Below, in pieces: positions 46,880 to 59,224 of a stretch of DNA of 64,000 bases. Each line of letters starts with the position of its first letter. Position 1 is the stretch's first letter. Made by a program: the position numbers and the translations under genes. This stretch comes from Chalara sp. BL73 (Eukaryota; Ascomycota; Leotiomycetes; Helotiales), in contig CAKJVC010000160.1 in NCBI GenBank assembly GCA_918026815.1, positions 372,001 to 436,000 of the forward strand. Reading direction: 5' to 3'. The notes below the pieces were generated by a model, which was not told the DNA's origin, searched no databases, and worked only from the letters and a program-made list of their open reading frames with translations.

Positions 46880-49283
46880 ATGAGCTTTGGCTGGTCCCTT
46901 GGAGACATATTCGCCGGAATCAAGATCCTCTGGGAGATTTATGACTCGGTGTCTGATGGGCCACTTAATGCCTCGCTTGAATGCGAACAATTCTTTGAGG
47001 AATTTTCTCACATCACGCAATGTCTGGAAGAATGGGATCGAAAAGCACAAGTAGTTCAAGATGACTCACTCTCAAAGCTTCATCTACAGCTTCGTAAGCA
47101 GTGTGAGGAATTCATCCAGAGACATATTCTATTAATACGATCTGTAAATTCAAATACTGGTGCCAGCCGAGAAGGGCACTCAACTTGGTTGAGGAGAGCC
47201 AGTTTCTCACGCGAGCAGATACACATCCTATATCAACAAGTACAATGGCCCTTCGAAAGGAAGGAAGTCTCTCGACTGCGAAAGAAACTCATGCTGTTTC
47301 TTTCTCTTGTAACATACCATGTGTCTGCATCCACGCACGATGTGACTCTGGAGAATAGAGATATCTTGCTGGATATTAGGTATGTACTACGCTTTTGCAA
47401 ATGCTGTGTTATATCTAATAGCGGTGCAGAGCGTCAAATCTGGAAGTCGTTAACAGAAACCTCGATCTTGTCTCACTGATTATTGACAACCTGAGAAGGT
47501 TGACAAATCCACTAGAACCTGACCATCAACCTAGTCAGATTGACTACGGGACGGTGCGACAATTTGAGCATGCGCTGCTGCCGCCACAACCAATTCGAGC
47601 TATTGAAGCTAGTTCGGGTAGGCTTGCATTACCTGCGGCTCGAAATGGACAGCATAACGACCAAAGCCAGATAGGGGAATTTTATCAGTATTCTATGGCC
47701 AGATCTGCTACGTCACGCCAATATCCAACAACAGTCGAGGACAATAGAGTTTTGCTTTCAGAAAGACTTCAGAACTTCAGACAGAGAAGCGCATACCCAA
47801 TTGGTTCTTCATCAAACTCCGAGCCTGATGATGGTAGCTCCATGATTCAAGACCTTCTCGAACGTCTTCGAGATACTAGGAACACAATAGGAGATACAGT
47901 AGGATTACGCATAGGAAACAGCTCTGACGAGCATCTAAATCTGGGGATTACTGACCCCCGGAGCGCTTTGCTAGAAGAGCTTGAAGTGTGGGACACATTC
48001 GGAGAGCGTGTTCAATATGAGGCACAACGTCGCGAAAATTTGGTTGTTCAGGCTGCGACCCACCTCAACCCATCTATTGTACGCTCAGCGCCGATCCCTA
48101 TTCGGGCACCAGCATCGCCTGGCTCGGTCTCGCCAATGTCGTCGCCACCAGTCGCGTCGTCACTTGAGAGTTGGCCTGGAAGCCCTGGAAGCCCTCAAAG
48201 CAATAGAGGATCATTTCTTCATACTCGAAGTCCGTCAACTTCTTCCTCATCCCCAGCTCCGTCCATTCGACTTGACCGCCCCTTGCCTGTAATACTGTAC
48301 GTGCTATGCCAAATTAGTCAGTTCATTGCTAACAGGATATAGACAGTATCAAAACCAGAGCATACAAGGCTCTATCAAGTATTGTTCAAGATCCGACGAG
48401 GGTGAAGTGGTGTGTATAACAACTATCAGCCAAGATGGATTTACAGAAATTCGACACTCTCCTGATCGTGCGACAGCCGGTGAAATAGAAACATCAATGA
48501 AACCATACCTGGATAATAGTCATGTTGACAAAATCCACAAATATCGGGTGCAATTTCAGGGGTCGCATGTCCTCAGAATTCTTAAACTTGATAATCAAAA
48601 CCATCAAAGAAGTTCCATCAGAACCCAACCCAAATACAAATTTGGCAATAGAAGTGGTAAATATTTATGATCGATATCCTTCACCTACCTTTGCTAATAC
48701 CAATGCAGACTACTATGAATTCCAGCAACTGCTCTTGAATAAAGACATCGTCCTCATCACGGATGTCGAGCTCATAAAATCCAAAGATAGGGAAATACAA
48801 GGCCGGCTTGAAACGATTCGCATCCTTGTAGACCCCATCTACAAATCACGCTCTATCCTCTACTTTCGGGGGAGCAAAACAAAGGATCACAAAATTGCTA
48901 CATATGTGGAGTGGCCAAGTACGTACAGGACAATTCGACATAGTCATATACGCTAACATTACCCCACTAAAGTAAGCCTTTTCAAGGAACCCAAAGAACC
49001 ATCAGCCAGATCCAAAACACTGATTCTTGAGAGTTTGGATGGCAAATCTCTATCTATTTCGAAAGGAGGCCTGTCTAGGCGTAGTACTCAAGGGAGTGTA
49101 ACTACAATTGGCTCTCTCGAAACTGCAAGCGCGGCACATTCCCGCCTCCAAGAGCGGTCCACGAGTAAGGGAATTAAAGGATTGATCATAGACTTCTATG
49201 AAGCAACAGACTGTCACAAATTCTGGGAAGAATTTGTTGTTAAGGAGATCCAGTTCGATTTGCCAGGTCCTGCATTGACTTGA
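46880..49283 (+). CDS. Fungal-specific protein with NLR-type helical N-terminus, single frameshift
   Basis: Exons 46880-47379, 47430-48296, 48343-48918 and 48973-49283 join in phase across introns of 50, 46 and 54 bp. The reading is open except for one frame change near 48590 (a run of three A in CTTAAACTTGA; one extra base would explain it), where the frame shifts to one that stays open for over 100 codons. With that base removed the product would be about 750 residues. The start (FGWSLGDIFAGIKILWEIYDS) resembles the helical N-terminal domain of fungal STAND/ankyrin proteins, but there is no NTPase domain. A long Ser/Pro-rich middle is followed by a conserved tail (VDPIYKSRSILYFRGS, KGLIIDFYEATDCHKFWEEF). 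Function is unknown. It may be a fresh pseudogene or contain a sequencing error. Confidence 0.65.
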
Positions 49284-50068
49284 GCTCGAGGTTGCATCCT
49301 CCACACAGCATTAACAAAAGCTCGATTAATAGCAAAAGACCACGGAGTAAGAATTCCAACCGGAGACAAAAATCAGCGCTAGCCTTTGAATTATTGGTGC
49401 ATATTAATGGCAAAGAGAAAGAGACCAAAAAATAGAATATTTGTGGGTATCGTGATTAGCCTAGTCTTGATAAAATGATGTTCGATGCGTCCAGTTCACC
49501 AGACCAACTGGTTGAGTAATCGCTGCATTATATGTCTAGCTACACTATTGAGATAGTAAGATTTTGTATGATGGACGCTGGTCAGCACTAATTTTGGGCG
49601 GCGGGAAGGCTCATCATGACATCGAATTCTTGGACGACGGGAGAAATGCTGAGAACAAAAGAGAGCCTTTATTGCCTGGGTATTCAGGCCCAAAATCACG
49701 TGTATAGCTTCGAGGACCCAGTTCAGGGACAATAGATAAAAATCTGATAGTTGATAGCAGAGTGATCGTGAGCTATATAGCATTGATTTTCTGGTCAAAT
49801 GCTTCCCACTTAATTCATCTTCTCATTTCTAATGTATGTAGTATGCATAAAGATCTACATTACCAAGACCAACCACGTGACTATACCCTCGGTTATACCC
49901 CTGCAACCAAAGTGATGAATACGAATGCGGAGAGATTTTTGCCCCCTTTTGTTGGAATCACAAGCTAGGCCGGTTTCAGGGGGACTCGTAATATAATTTG
50001 ACGATGTCCTAATGCACAACCTCACAACACATGAACCTCAACGACATGTCCATCACCATCAGTAAACA
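49284..50068. other. Intergenic
   Basis: No gene supported. Two open readings on opposite strands (49496-49798 and 49762-49968) show no family features. The right part is the promoter region of the gene at 50069. Confidence 0.5.
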
Positions 50069-51439
50069 ATGTTAGGTCCTTCACGACGCAGCTTCATCAC
50101 TGCTGCCATCGCTGTCAGCGCCATTTTCGGGCTATGGCTTAACCTGGACCACGTTCAGAACACATCTCTTGGCTCCAAGATAACCTCCGTCATTCCGACG
50201 CGCAAAAGCAGTCACCTCCCAGCGCCTATACAGACTTATTTCGAGCAAGTCTTCGCGCTGGACAAGCCTTCGCCATATCCATTCCCTGCGATCAAGTATC
50301 ATTGCGACCATGCCCCGCACCGCCCGGAGCTCGATGATGTGTACCTCAAGTGCGTTCACATGTTCGCAGGTCTGACGTCCATTATGTCTCAAGTTAGGGT
50401 CTGCTTGAAAATGGCCCTCGAGACCGGGACGAACATCTTGTTGCCATCGATGCCCTTACGTGACTCCAAGAACCTGAAGGAATTTAATTTCTTGAACGGT
50501 GACGCGTATCTCACGTACGACCAATGGTTTGACGTCCAGCACTTGATCGAGGGTCTTCAGAGAGCATGTCCGAGGATCAAAGTACTGCATCCAGATCAGT
50601 TAGGCGAGGGTAAAATACCTGTAAAGCATGACTGGAAAATCGACATCGGGCATGCCGATGGATACCAGCAGTTCCATAGCTATTTCTGGAGCGGACGGCC
50701 ATTCAAACGCTTTTTCGACGACCAATTCGCGATATTGCAAACCACATCAGATTCTTCACCCCCAGGAAGCGGGATCACGACAATCGAGATAGGATCGATG
50801 TTCCTAATGTTCAGGATCACCGACGACCCCACCGGTCGCGATCTCAAGCTCTGGAACGAATTTTCATTATTGGTTCGCTTCCTGGAGACACCAAGGAAGA
50901 TCACGAATCAGCTCTTGGCCCGGATCGATCGTCCGTTCTACGGGGTGCATTTCAGGGTTGAGAACGACACGATCTGGAGCTCGCTCGAGAATCAATTGAA
51001 ACTCGACCTCGATGCACTCGATCGTGCATGGGAAATGTTTGGGCAAAGCCAAGGCCTCGGCCCCGCCACGTCGAAGCCTCTCGTCTATCTCGCATGCGGG
51101 GACTCACAACAAGTCCTGAAGTTCGTCGAGGCGGGCAAAGTGCGAGGATGGGACGTTACGCATAAATGGGAGCTCGCACGCGCGGACCCCAGCGGCGAAA
51201 CATTAACGATGATCGACGAGCTGCCTTTTGATTTCCAAGGGGCGGTGGACATGGGGGTAATGGTGCAGAGTCATTTCTTTATAGGGATTACAGGAAGCGC
51301 GTTCTCGTCTTCCACGGCGAATGCAAGAGATGTCACGGGACGGTATAGGGGAAGCTCATTTACGGATTTTGATGATCAAGGGGCAAGGAATCATCTCTTT
51401 AATGATGGGGACGCGGAATCGTATGCTTGTTGTTTATAG
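50069..51439 (+). CDS. O-fucosyltransferase-like type II membrane protein
   Basis: Single exon, 456 residues. A short cytosolic tail and one membrane anchor (residues 8-26, SFITAAIAVSAIFGLWLNL) suggest a type II Golgi enzyme. The core is GDP-fucose O-fucosyltransferase-like: GVHFRVENDTIW near residue 290 holds the donor-binding Arg, and FFIGITGSAFSSSTANARD (about 408-426) matches the C-terminal conserved segment of the superfamily. Similarity is to a fungal-specific group, so the substrate is not certain. GC content is higher than in the neighbours, with an even codon use. The frame is intact and ends in YACCL. Confidence 0.7.
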   Translation: MLGPSRRSFITAAIAVSAIFGLWLNLDHVQNTSLGSKITSVIPTRKSSHLPAPIQTYFEQVFALDKPSPYPFPAIKYHCDHAPHRPELDDVYLKCVHMFAGLTSIMSQVRVCLKMALETGTNILLPSMPLRDSKNLKEFNFLNGDAYLTYDQWFDVQHLIEGLQRACPRIKVLHPDQLGEGKIPVKHDWKIDIGHADGYQQFHSYFWSGRPFKRFFDDQFAILQTTSDSSPPGSGITTIEIGSMFLMFRITDDPTGRDLKLWNEFSLLVRFLETPRKITNQLLARIDRPFYGVHFRVENDTIWSSLENQLKLDLDALDRAWEMFGQSQGLGPATSKPLVYLACGDSQQVLKFVEAGKVRGWDVTHKWELARADPSGETLTMIDELPFDFQGAVDMGVMVQSHFFIGITGSAFSSSTANARDVTGRYRGSSFTDFDDQGARNHLFNDGDAESYACCL

Positions 51440-51589
51440 ACTTGGGCTTAGGTGTAACAATAATAGATGTTTTAATCAGGCGGTATAACACGTGATTCCT
51501 ACAAGTGGGGAACAATTGAGTGTACTGAAGCAAAGAAAATATATTGGACTAGGCTAATGCATGAGACAGAAAGGCCTTATTCACAAAAT

Positions 51590-52790
51590 AAGAACGGCTG
51601 AGCAACCTGTTTCCGCATTCATTGTCCATGGCAGGTTCTTCAGCTTACCTGTCCGCGAATGCTTGCAGTATAGCCGGCCATGTATGTCCCTGGACAGGAA
51701 TGCTCGCCAAGGTTTTATCGATTGCGGCCATTTCCTGTGCATTCAGCAAAACCAGCTTCGAATTCTCCCCCGCCTCTCCACAGTTCTAGCGCCAGGAAGC
51801 GGTATTATCCTCGACATTCCGAGTCTCTGACTTAACAAGGAACCCAGCCGATCGCAACCTGTGCCGGCGATTCCTTTGCTTAATTACTTCAACAACAAGG
51901 GAGCGAAGCCCCTTGCTGTACAGCCTTTTCCCTCCGCGAGCTCCTTGACCTCATCTACGAGCTTCACGTTCTCGCCGACGACATCGGGCTAGAACCTGGG
52001 AAAATGTCAGCGCATGTCATCGGCTGGCAAATTGTCGAGGCTCTTGATCTGTCCGGCCAGGAAGCCTTTTGAGAGCAGTGCGTAGGCTATGAGCGCGATG
52101 CGGGGTTCAGCGCATGTTGATGCAATGCCGTTGGTGAGCCTGGATGTTGGGGGTCAGCACGTACCACGGCGTTGATGTTGCTTTTCTGTACCCACGGATC
52201 GGTGGTGAACAGCGAAAGTTCAATCTTGACAGCCTCGATCGGATGCACAGCATGTGCTCATCGGATGGTGTTTGCGTTAACTTCGCTATGGCCAATGCCT
52301 CCGATCTTCCCGGCCATCACATATTCCGCGGCAGCCTCGATCGTTCTCTCGATTGGAACTTTGGGATCGGCTCTTGCTGGTTCCCAAACATCGATAAACG
52401 CCTTGCCGCCTAGTTCGCTCAAGTTTTTATCAATACTTTCCCGAATATTATCAGGGTTATTGTCAGCACCAATGACCGGAGCATAGTTGAAAGCCTCGTT
52501 AATGCTGATGTATGCTTTCTCTCTATCTTCGGGGTACTGGGTGAAGTCGAGGTTCAAGAACTGGGGAGAGTTGGCGTTTGGTGGGCCATAGAATGACCCA
52601 CCGTTCCAGAGATTGGCTCCGTTGTTGAGGGCAGCTTTCAAAGGTTTCACTGCATCCGGGTATGGCTTTGGGTTCGCAGAAGCAGTGAAGCCTGCCCTAG
52701 TTAGAAATGCGGGAACATCAGAATGAGACTACGCAGCCATACGCCCTAAAGTTACTGGGCAGACGTCTTGGCTTCCAAGTTTCAAGGATA
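51590..52790 (-). pseudogene. Aldo/keto reductase pseudogene (pyridoxal reductase-like group)
   Basis: A first part (about 52790-52735, PVTLGRMA) precedes an intron ending CTAACTAG at about 52698. The next exon is open from about 52697 to 52258: VKPLKAALNNGANLWNGGSFYG, then RADPKVPIERTIEAAAEYV and GKIGGIGHSEVNANTIR. A TGA (CGA-type change) follows, then the reading continues in frame (HPIEAVKIELSLFTTDPW) with two more in-frame stops around 52010 (MR-stop-HFPRF-stop-P) and ends with family sequence near 51840-51600. NADPH-dependent reduction of pyridoxal is the role of the nearest known group. It is dead here. Confidence 0.75.
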
Positions 52791-53419
52791 TTTTATTACG
52801 AGAGAGGCTGGTGACTAATGGATACTGAAGAAAGGAAGAGTTTTAAGTAGGAGAATGGCAGCTGGATGAGCAAGTGGAAATGCAGCTTTTCTGCTTTTGA
52901 CTCCTCCTATCTGTTCAGATTTAAGCAGTTCTGAAAGCCATGTCTGAGAATACGGAGATATGTGCGCTTGTTCCGCTCTCCTAAATTTGCGTTGTTTGGC
53001 ATATTAAACCGTCTTTATGAAAAGCTTGGTGACAGCAGTTCATGATTACTCAATCCCAACACCTCAAAATACACTGTCCGTTTTGAGCTTAGCGCACACC
53101 TTACAATGATCGTGTCTTGCAGGATATCTTCTTGGGTGTCTCGGATCTATTCACAGACTGCTGATAACTCCGCCCAGATACCGCAACCTGTAGTGGCAAA
53201 CATTGCATAAGCAGGTATCTTGTATTATAATGTATTCACTCAAAAGTGACTTTTTAGGGGATGCTTCATATCAATTTCAAGAACATGAACTCAGGGTATC
53301 AACGAGATGTAAGATCACTTCAATTCGTGAACGCCGATCCGCAAATTCAAGCTCTGAAGAACCAAACGCGCTCTATCATTCGGTCAAATGTTACCCATTA
53401 TAACCGGCGTATTAATCGA

Positions 53420-54840
53420 CCACCGTGAGAGAACCGAAGAACCGGAAAGGCAAGTCGGGAAGCACAACTTGCGTCACGTGCGCAAATCACCACCGAGGAT
53501 TTAGATCAACGTGATGATCTACTGGGAGCCCAGAGTTTTTATCATGAGTCGGGCGCTCTAGTCGGTCACAGGAATGAGGCAACCCGAGGAACTTTACTCC
53601 CAATAAATAATGCCCAGTTCGGCTTTCGCTTCGAGGATCCTTTCTCAATCCATGACAGCGAACTTCCCAAGGACTTTGTCAGTGGTTGTATTACTTTTAG
53701 TGAACAGGTGTCCTAATAAAAGCCTGACAGCTAATTGTTTAAAATGCTTGAGTCATACTGCCAGCTCTACTCCCTGATGCGGTCGACGCTCTCAATATCA
53801 AAGCACTCATGCTGCAACTATCCTTGTCGAACCCCTGTGTCCCGCCCATGTTTACCATGGGAGCCTTAATACATCCCCGTAATTGTGCAGGAAGCAATCC
53901 TACGAAAATTTCATCTATCATTTTCGGTTGTCGCGCCGAGATAGCTCGACGTATGAGCAGCATAATTGCAGATCATATCAGGGTTAGCAAGGATATCAAC
54001 ATGTTCGCGATTGGGGCATTGGCAAAGAATGGCGATTACTAGAAGCCTGAGGTTACCGCGAAGAGACCGACTCAAGGGCCGTTAAGGGGTTTGCGGCGTT
54101 CTTAGGGACGGATAGTGTTCCGGTTCCGGTTCATAATCAGGGGCTGTCGAAACTGATTCAGCTTGGGGGGGGGGAGAGGGGGTGGCTTGGAGAAGCTCGA
54201 ATTTCCGGGGATGGCTCTTCTTATCTCATAGTAAGACCACTACCCTTCAACTGAGATGAAGTTGGTGATGTGATAGCGCATCCCTTCGGGGCGCAACTCG
54301 TGATCTTACTTCATCGGTCTATCCTGTGGTGGCGTTGTCGTGCCCCCCCGATGAGTTCGTATTTCAGCATCGAAGAATCGGCTTCGGGTCAACCCTGGAT
54401 CTTTCCAGAGCTATGTCAACGCTTAAAAGCTATACAGTCATGGTTGATGATTTCTGTGGTGGCAGAAACATCTTGCTCACCTCAGTCCTAATCGATCGTA
54501 GGAACATAGCGCAGCAACCTTTACTTTCACTGGCGCCGAAAACTGGCAGTTCTGAATGTTATCGGCTTGCAGCTCTGCTTTACGGCCCTCTCATAACATT
54601 TCCGCTGCCTTAAATTGTTGCCCCGTTTCAGCAGCTTGTGACGCAGTTAAAGACAGCCTTGGTGAAGTGGGGTGATAGTGATGAGATGTTATTGTGGGTT
54701 CTCGCGATGGTAGGAATTGGAGCAACTGCTTTGGCTGAGAGGGCGTTAGGTCTGTGAGTAGATTCCAAGAATTTATGAGAAGACCGGAAATCAGCTCATG
54801 GAGTGAGACAAAAGAAGTCATAATAAAGGTGGGCCTTTGG
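53420..54840 (+). pseudogene. Zn2Cys6 transcription factor (fungal-specific TF domain) remnant
   Basis: Near 53450 a reading GKSGSTTCVTC suggests a Zn2Cys6 start that is soon broken. Further pieces in shifting frames include a Pro/Asp-rich part (53500-53720) and, at 54330-54610, sequence typical of the fungal regulator middle domain (SCPPDEFVFQHRRIGFGST, KTGSSECYRLAALLYGPLI). The end (54690-54790) reads LLWVLAMVGIGATALAERA, also typical. Frames change several times and stops are frequent. The gene is broken. Confidence 0.5.
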
Positions 54841-54972
54841 TATGCACCGACAAATGACAGAGATGGGAATGATATTTGGCTTGAGGGTCAAAATATTCAG
54901 TATTGAAGAGTGCTAGTTCAACTGCAATGTGTGGTCACTAAATTGGATAGAGAATATCCGCCTAATTCTTGA

Positions 54973-56769
54973 TCAGAGTTTGTAGATAATCTCTTGTGCC
55001 TCAAGAAGCTGGAGATAAACGCCTGAATCACTAGTCAGCTATCTACCAACCAGGAAGGATAAGCAAATGGCGTACCTGCAACATTCCATCTGGCATCTAT
55101 TGTAAGGAATGCCTCTTTGAGACTTTTCACCACTTTAGATGAGTCCGAGTTCTTTCGAGCAGAGCGCATATGAACCCCACAGATATGGTATGCAAAGAAC
55201 ATACCCCATGGCGACATATCTTCAGGGCTGCGACCTAGAAGGCATTGGCGTTGAACCAATTTTGCGATTATCCTTTCAGTTATTTGTTCTGCAACGGCTT
55301 TGGCACGCATGGAATGTTCGGTGTCATGTTGAAATACATTACTTGAGTAAATCCAAGGCGTGTATAAAGCAATTATGGCGCTATATCGGAGTTGTCAGAA
55401 AGCTTTGAGAACGGATGAAAGAATTGCCTGTAAATAAAAGCGATCTGATTATAGTCTGGTGAGTCCAATTCTAGCGAAGCGGTGAGCATTGACTGGAGAG
55501 TTCGGTCTAGTTGCATCCAATCATTGTCGTGGTTCTTAGAGTCACTCGCAACATGATTGAGAACTTGGCCCAGCAATCTTGCGGCTTGACATAACAAAGC
55601 AAACTGGCTCATGTGACCACTTGTTGGAAAGGACAAAGTAAAGGAGTCCTCTGATTTGAGCGTCTAGAGGATTTATAAGCATACAGCTAATCTTAGGAGA
55701 GCATTGAGTCCTACTCCTTGATCCCATGCCATATTATCTGCAGGTAAAAAGTCGTCTAGATTAGGCTCCGCTGAAGCAAAGGGTCTCCCCGGGCAGCCAA
55801 TACTGACGAAGCTACGATGTCCATTAGTAAAAATCCAAAAGGTGGACAGATGAGCCCATCGGTGGTAGGAGAATGTCGACCAACCGATCTAAGATTATGA
55901 TTGCCCACCAAACCCTCCTTCTCTCCTCCACTTCAACCAAAGTAACCACTCTTGCCATATTCGGTGTTTTGGCTCCATTGATGCCGAGGGCTTGTGCATA
56001 GCGAGCACATGCACCAATTGACAAGAAAGCTGCAGGGTATATGCCGTGTCCAAGTTCGTAAAGAGCTATCAGCACTCCAGCTTGCAAGACTGGAAGAGAA
56101 AACAAACTGGACCCTTCGACTTCGCAGTAAAAGTGCTTCGCGTTGTGGTACAAGATTGTCCGAGGATTTCGAGGGCTAGTCGGAAGCAAAGCAGTAATGA
56201 GCTTGAATGAAAGCAAAAGAAGGGCAATATCCGGCCGAGACCGGAAAGATGATCGCAAGTATATTTCATAAAAGCGCTTCTTAGAGACAAGCGGCATCCA
56301 CACATGCACGTGCTTGAAGAACCTAGCTGCTGTAAGACATATTTCATCCATGTCTCCAAGTAAATCTAGAATGTGTGCTGGGATGGGAGTGGAAAGCCGA
56401 GGGAGTTCAACTTGTCCATGCTGTAAAAGATCCGGATGCAAAAACAACATGGTAGGAAAGTCGAGTAATTGGTGGCTGACCTCGAAGTCATCAGCGTGGA
56501 CGCGAGGCCAGAATTGGCCGGTTGTTGATTCGGAACTGCGCCTTTGGGCCGCCGTCAAGTACTCACACTTTACTTTGCTCCTGTCTCGATCACGGTTATC
56601 ACGAGCCCAGTAGCAGTAGGGAGGCAAGGCATTACCTAGTGGCCTTGACTTACTTTGAGCATGAAGAGCATTTGGGAAGCGCTTTGTTGCATTTCTTCTT
56701 CCGTGCCTTACATGAAGTGCACACTTGCTGGGGAAGGTCGTGGTTGGAAGCAATGCTAGGTGATTGCAT
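54973..56769 (-). CDS. Zn2Cys6 transcription regulator with a GC-AG intron
   Basis: Six exons: 56769-56654, 56580-55885, 55811-55715, 55663-55428, 55380-55076, 55022-54973; all phases agree and the product is 499 residues. The start CTSCKARKKKCNKALPKC, completed across intron 1 by SSCSKSKVKC, is a C6 zinc cluster that binds DNA. The middle shows the fungal regulator region (FFKHVHVWMPLVSKKRFYEIY, ALGINGAKT, ERRRVWWAIIILDR, PGRPFASAEPNLDDFLP). Intron 4 (55427-55381) begins GC rather than GT, with an otherwise good acceptor and CTGAC branch; splicing it gives IYSAIIALYTPW, the family form. The last 16 codons (VYLQLLEAQEIIYKL) are a separate exon. Targets are unknown; it lies next to an SDR pseudogene. 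Confidence 0.82.
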
Positions 56770-57167
56770 GACGTATGTTACTCCTAATGGCTTTACTACT
56801 TAGTAGGCGTCTAATAGGTATCCAGAGTCTAAAAGTCAACGCGTGGATATGTGCAAGTCAAGGTATAGAGGGAAGTGTAGGAGCTTGGTGTTGTATTGTG
56901 TGTTTCGTGGTCCGTGAGTGCGGCCGGGGTTGCGGCCGGGCTGCGGCCGGGCTGCAGCCGCCAATGACAGGATGGTGCCCTTCTGTGCTGGACCCCTAAT
57001 TTTAGCGAGCCAGGGAATAACTGTGGATTAGTGAGTATATCCAGGATTCTATTTGCATTTAAATCTGCTGATGCTCAACGTATTCAATCCTAAAAACTAC
57101 TATTCAGAAGCTTTCATTCTACCGCGGCTGATTGATTGTCTATCGCCTCATATCTCGGCCTTCCAAC
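56770..57167. other. Divergent intergenic region with a GC-rich mini-repeat
   Basis: Between two genes transcribed away from each other. It contains three near-copies of GCGGCCGGGCT at 56920-56953 (units of 11-12 bp), followed by GCAGCCGCC. No gene. Confidence 0.7.
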
Positions 57168-58175
57168 ATGGGCCGATACACTGTTGCTCACGCAAACCCT
57201 CAAGGCGCTGGAGATTCCCGGCCAACAGCCATCCAAATTATTCATGACGAGTCCCTCGAAACTAGACTTGCTGGAAAAGTGATAGTCATCACTGGTGCAA
57301 TCTCGGGAATTGGTCTTGAGACTGCACGAGCATTGTCTGCTACTGGCGCAACCTTGTTCTTGACGGTCCGTGATTTGAAGAAGGCAGAGAACGCTCTGAT
57401 GGGAATTCTAGAGTAAGGTCGCGTTTCGTTGATCGAGATGGATAACGCGTCTTTCGCTAGTATTCGATCCGGTGCTGCAAGCATACTCTCCAAATCAAAC
57501 AATCAAGTCAATATACTGATTAACAATGCTGGTGTTCTGGGCTTCGGGGATCTTCAACTTACCGAGAACGGCCATGAGGTACACTTTGCTACAAATCACC
57601 TCGGACATTTTCTGCTATTCCAACTACTCAAGCCTGCCTTGCTTGCCAGCTCAACTTCCAGCTTCAACTCTAGAGTGGTCAATGTTGCGTCATCATCCCA
57701 TCGTACTTGCACTCTGTTCCAAAGCAGCAATTATAACTTCCAACAGGGAGGCTACCATTATGATTTAGCATATGCAAATTCAAAGATTGCCAATGTATAC
57801 ATGGCTAATGAGTTGGACCGGCGTTATGGCCACATGGGACTGCATGCAACAAGTCTCCACCCAGGCGGAATAGCCACAAACTTGCCCAGATGCCTGGGGA
57901 GTGAGTTTCTGGAGAATATTATGAGCAGTGCTGAGATTGTCAAAACCCTGAAATCTCCTGAGCAGGGAGCTGCTACGACGGTGGTTGCTGCAGTTGGGAA
58001 AGAATGGGAGGGCAAAGGAGGAAGGTAGCTGGAGGATTGCGAAGAAGCAAGACGCGGTGAAGACGATGGTCAACTTTTTGGGGTTGGCTACGTTAGTCAG
58101 ACCTATGACCCCGAGAATGAAGCACGCTTATGGAAGGATTCATTGGATATTGTAGGCGTAAGTGATGCCTTGTGA
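57168..58175 (+). pseudogene. Short-chain dehydrogenase/reductase with two in-frame stops
   Basis: One open frame from ATG 57168 to TGA 58175 (335 codons) is broken only by TAA at 57414-57416 and TAG at 58026-58028. The SDR elements are all present: TGAISGIG (nucleotide-binding), INNAGV, VNVASSSHR (catalytic Ser) and YANSK (Tyr and Lys of the active site), with the WW-domain oxidoreductase-like layout. The first stop could be a CAA-to-TAA change, the second replaces a Tyr-like position. No frameshift or large gap is present, so inactivation is recent or the stops are bypassed. The region near the gene shows no intron. Confidence 0.75.
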
Positions 58176-59224
58176 AAGCACCTATTGCCGAATATTAGAA
58201 TATTAGCCAGTATAATATCCTGATTTGGATAATCATTTTCTGCCTGATCATGGGCAGCGTTTCTTGACTCCGCCCTGATCGCGAATAACGAGCTGCGTAC
58301 AGATGCACGATCTAGAGTTCATGCAACTCCGGGGTTGACACTCGACACCATCACTAAACTGATATCAGTTTCCTTCATCACTAAGCGAAAAGTTGAGTAT
58401 GTGCGGGTTACGCAAGAGCGTGCATAGAAGACGAAAGACTCTCAAACTGGTGACTGACAGGGGTGTTAGATCAGATATAGTTGATTAGATATTTATTGTC
58501 CTGCCCATAAGTGCCAAATGTGCGGGAAAGGCTTCATGTAGAGTATCCCTAGTGCCACTTTCCTTAGTTTTGCTTGGAAGATGTATGACGACCATCCATC
58601 ATGAATTACACTCTGATGCCTAACGCTCGCACCGGAATCCAACTTTCTGAAGGTGGAAGATGGTGACCTTCAACAACTCTACCAAAATATTCTAGCGAAT
58701 CTCACGAGATATTCTTAGGGCGAAGGCAATTAATAACAACCGATAGGTCGACAAGCCCTATTCGGACTCGTGGGAAGGGGCTTTTCGCTCTCGTTCGGGT
58801 CACCGATAGTTCAGCACTACAGATGGCTAGTGGGCTTGGGCCATCCGGTTTTCTGAGTGATGATTATGTTTGCGTACTGTACGGAACCCGCCCCCTATTC
58901 AGCTTATGACCAAGGGAGAGAGAAGGCACGTTATCGTTCTGGGTATAGGCGCACACCTCCGCGAGAGGATGGAATTAAAGAATGTTTCGAAAGCGACATG
59001 AGGTGCTGGGAAGGTTTCAACATATCTTGACGTCGTGAATGTACGTTGTGACAGAATACTACTGTGCGTCTCCGGTCTCACTGAAGTGGTGTAGAAAGAG
59101 GGGCCAGGTTCGAGGCACGCATACTCAGAAGGGAACTCTCAAAATTTGCAGATACGCTTCTGAAATTATGGCATGTTAGTCTGACTAATATACATATTAT
59201 AGATACATACGGTATACTCATTAT
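58176..59224. other. Intergenic
   Basis: About 1 kb with no supported gene on either strand. Readings of 60 codons or fewer only. Confidence 0.55.
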
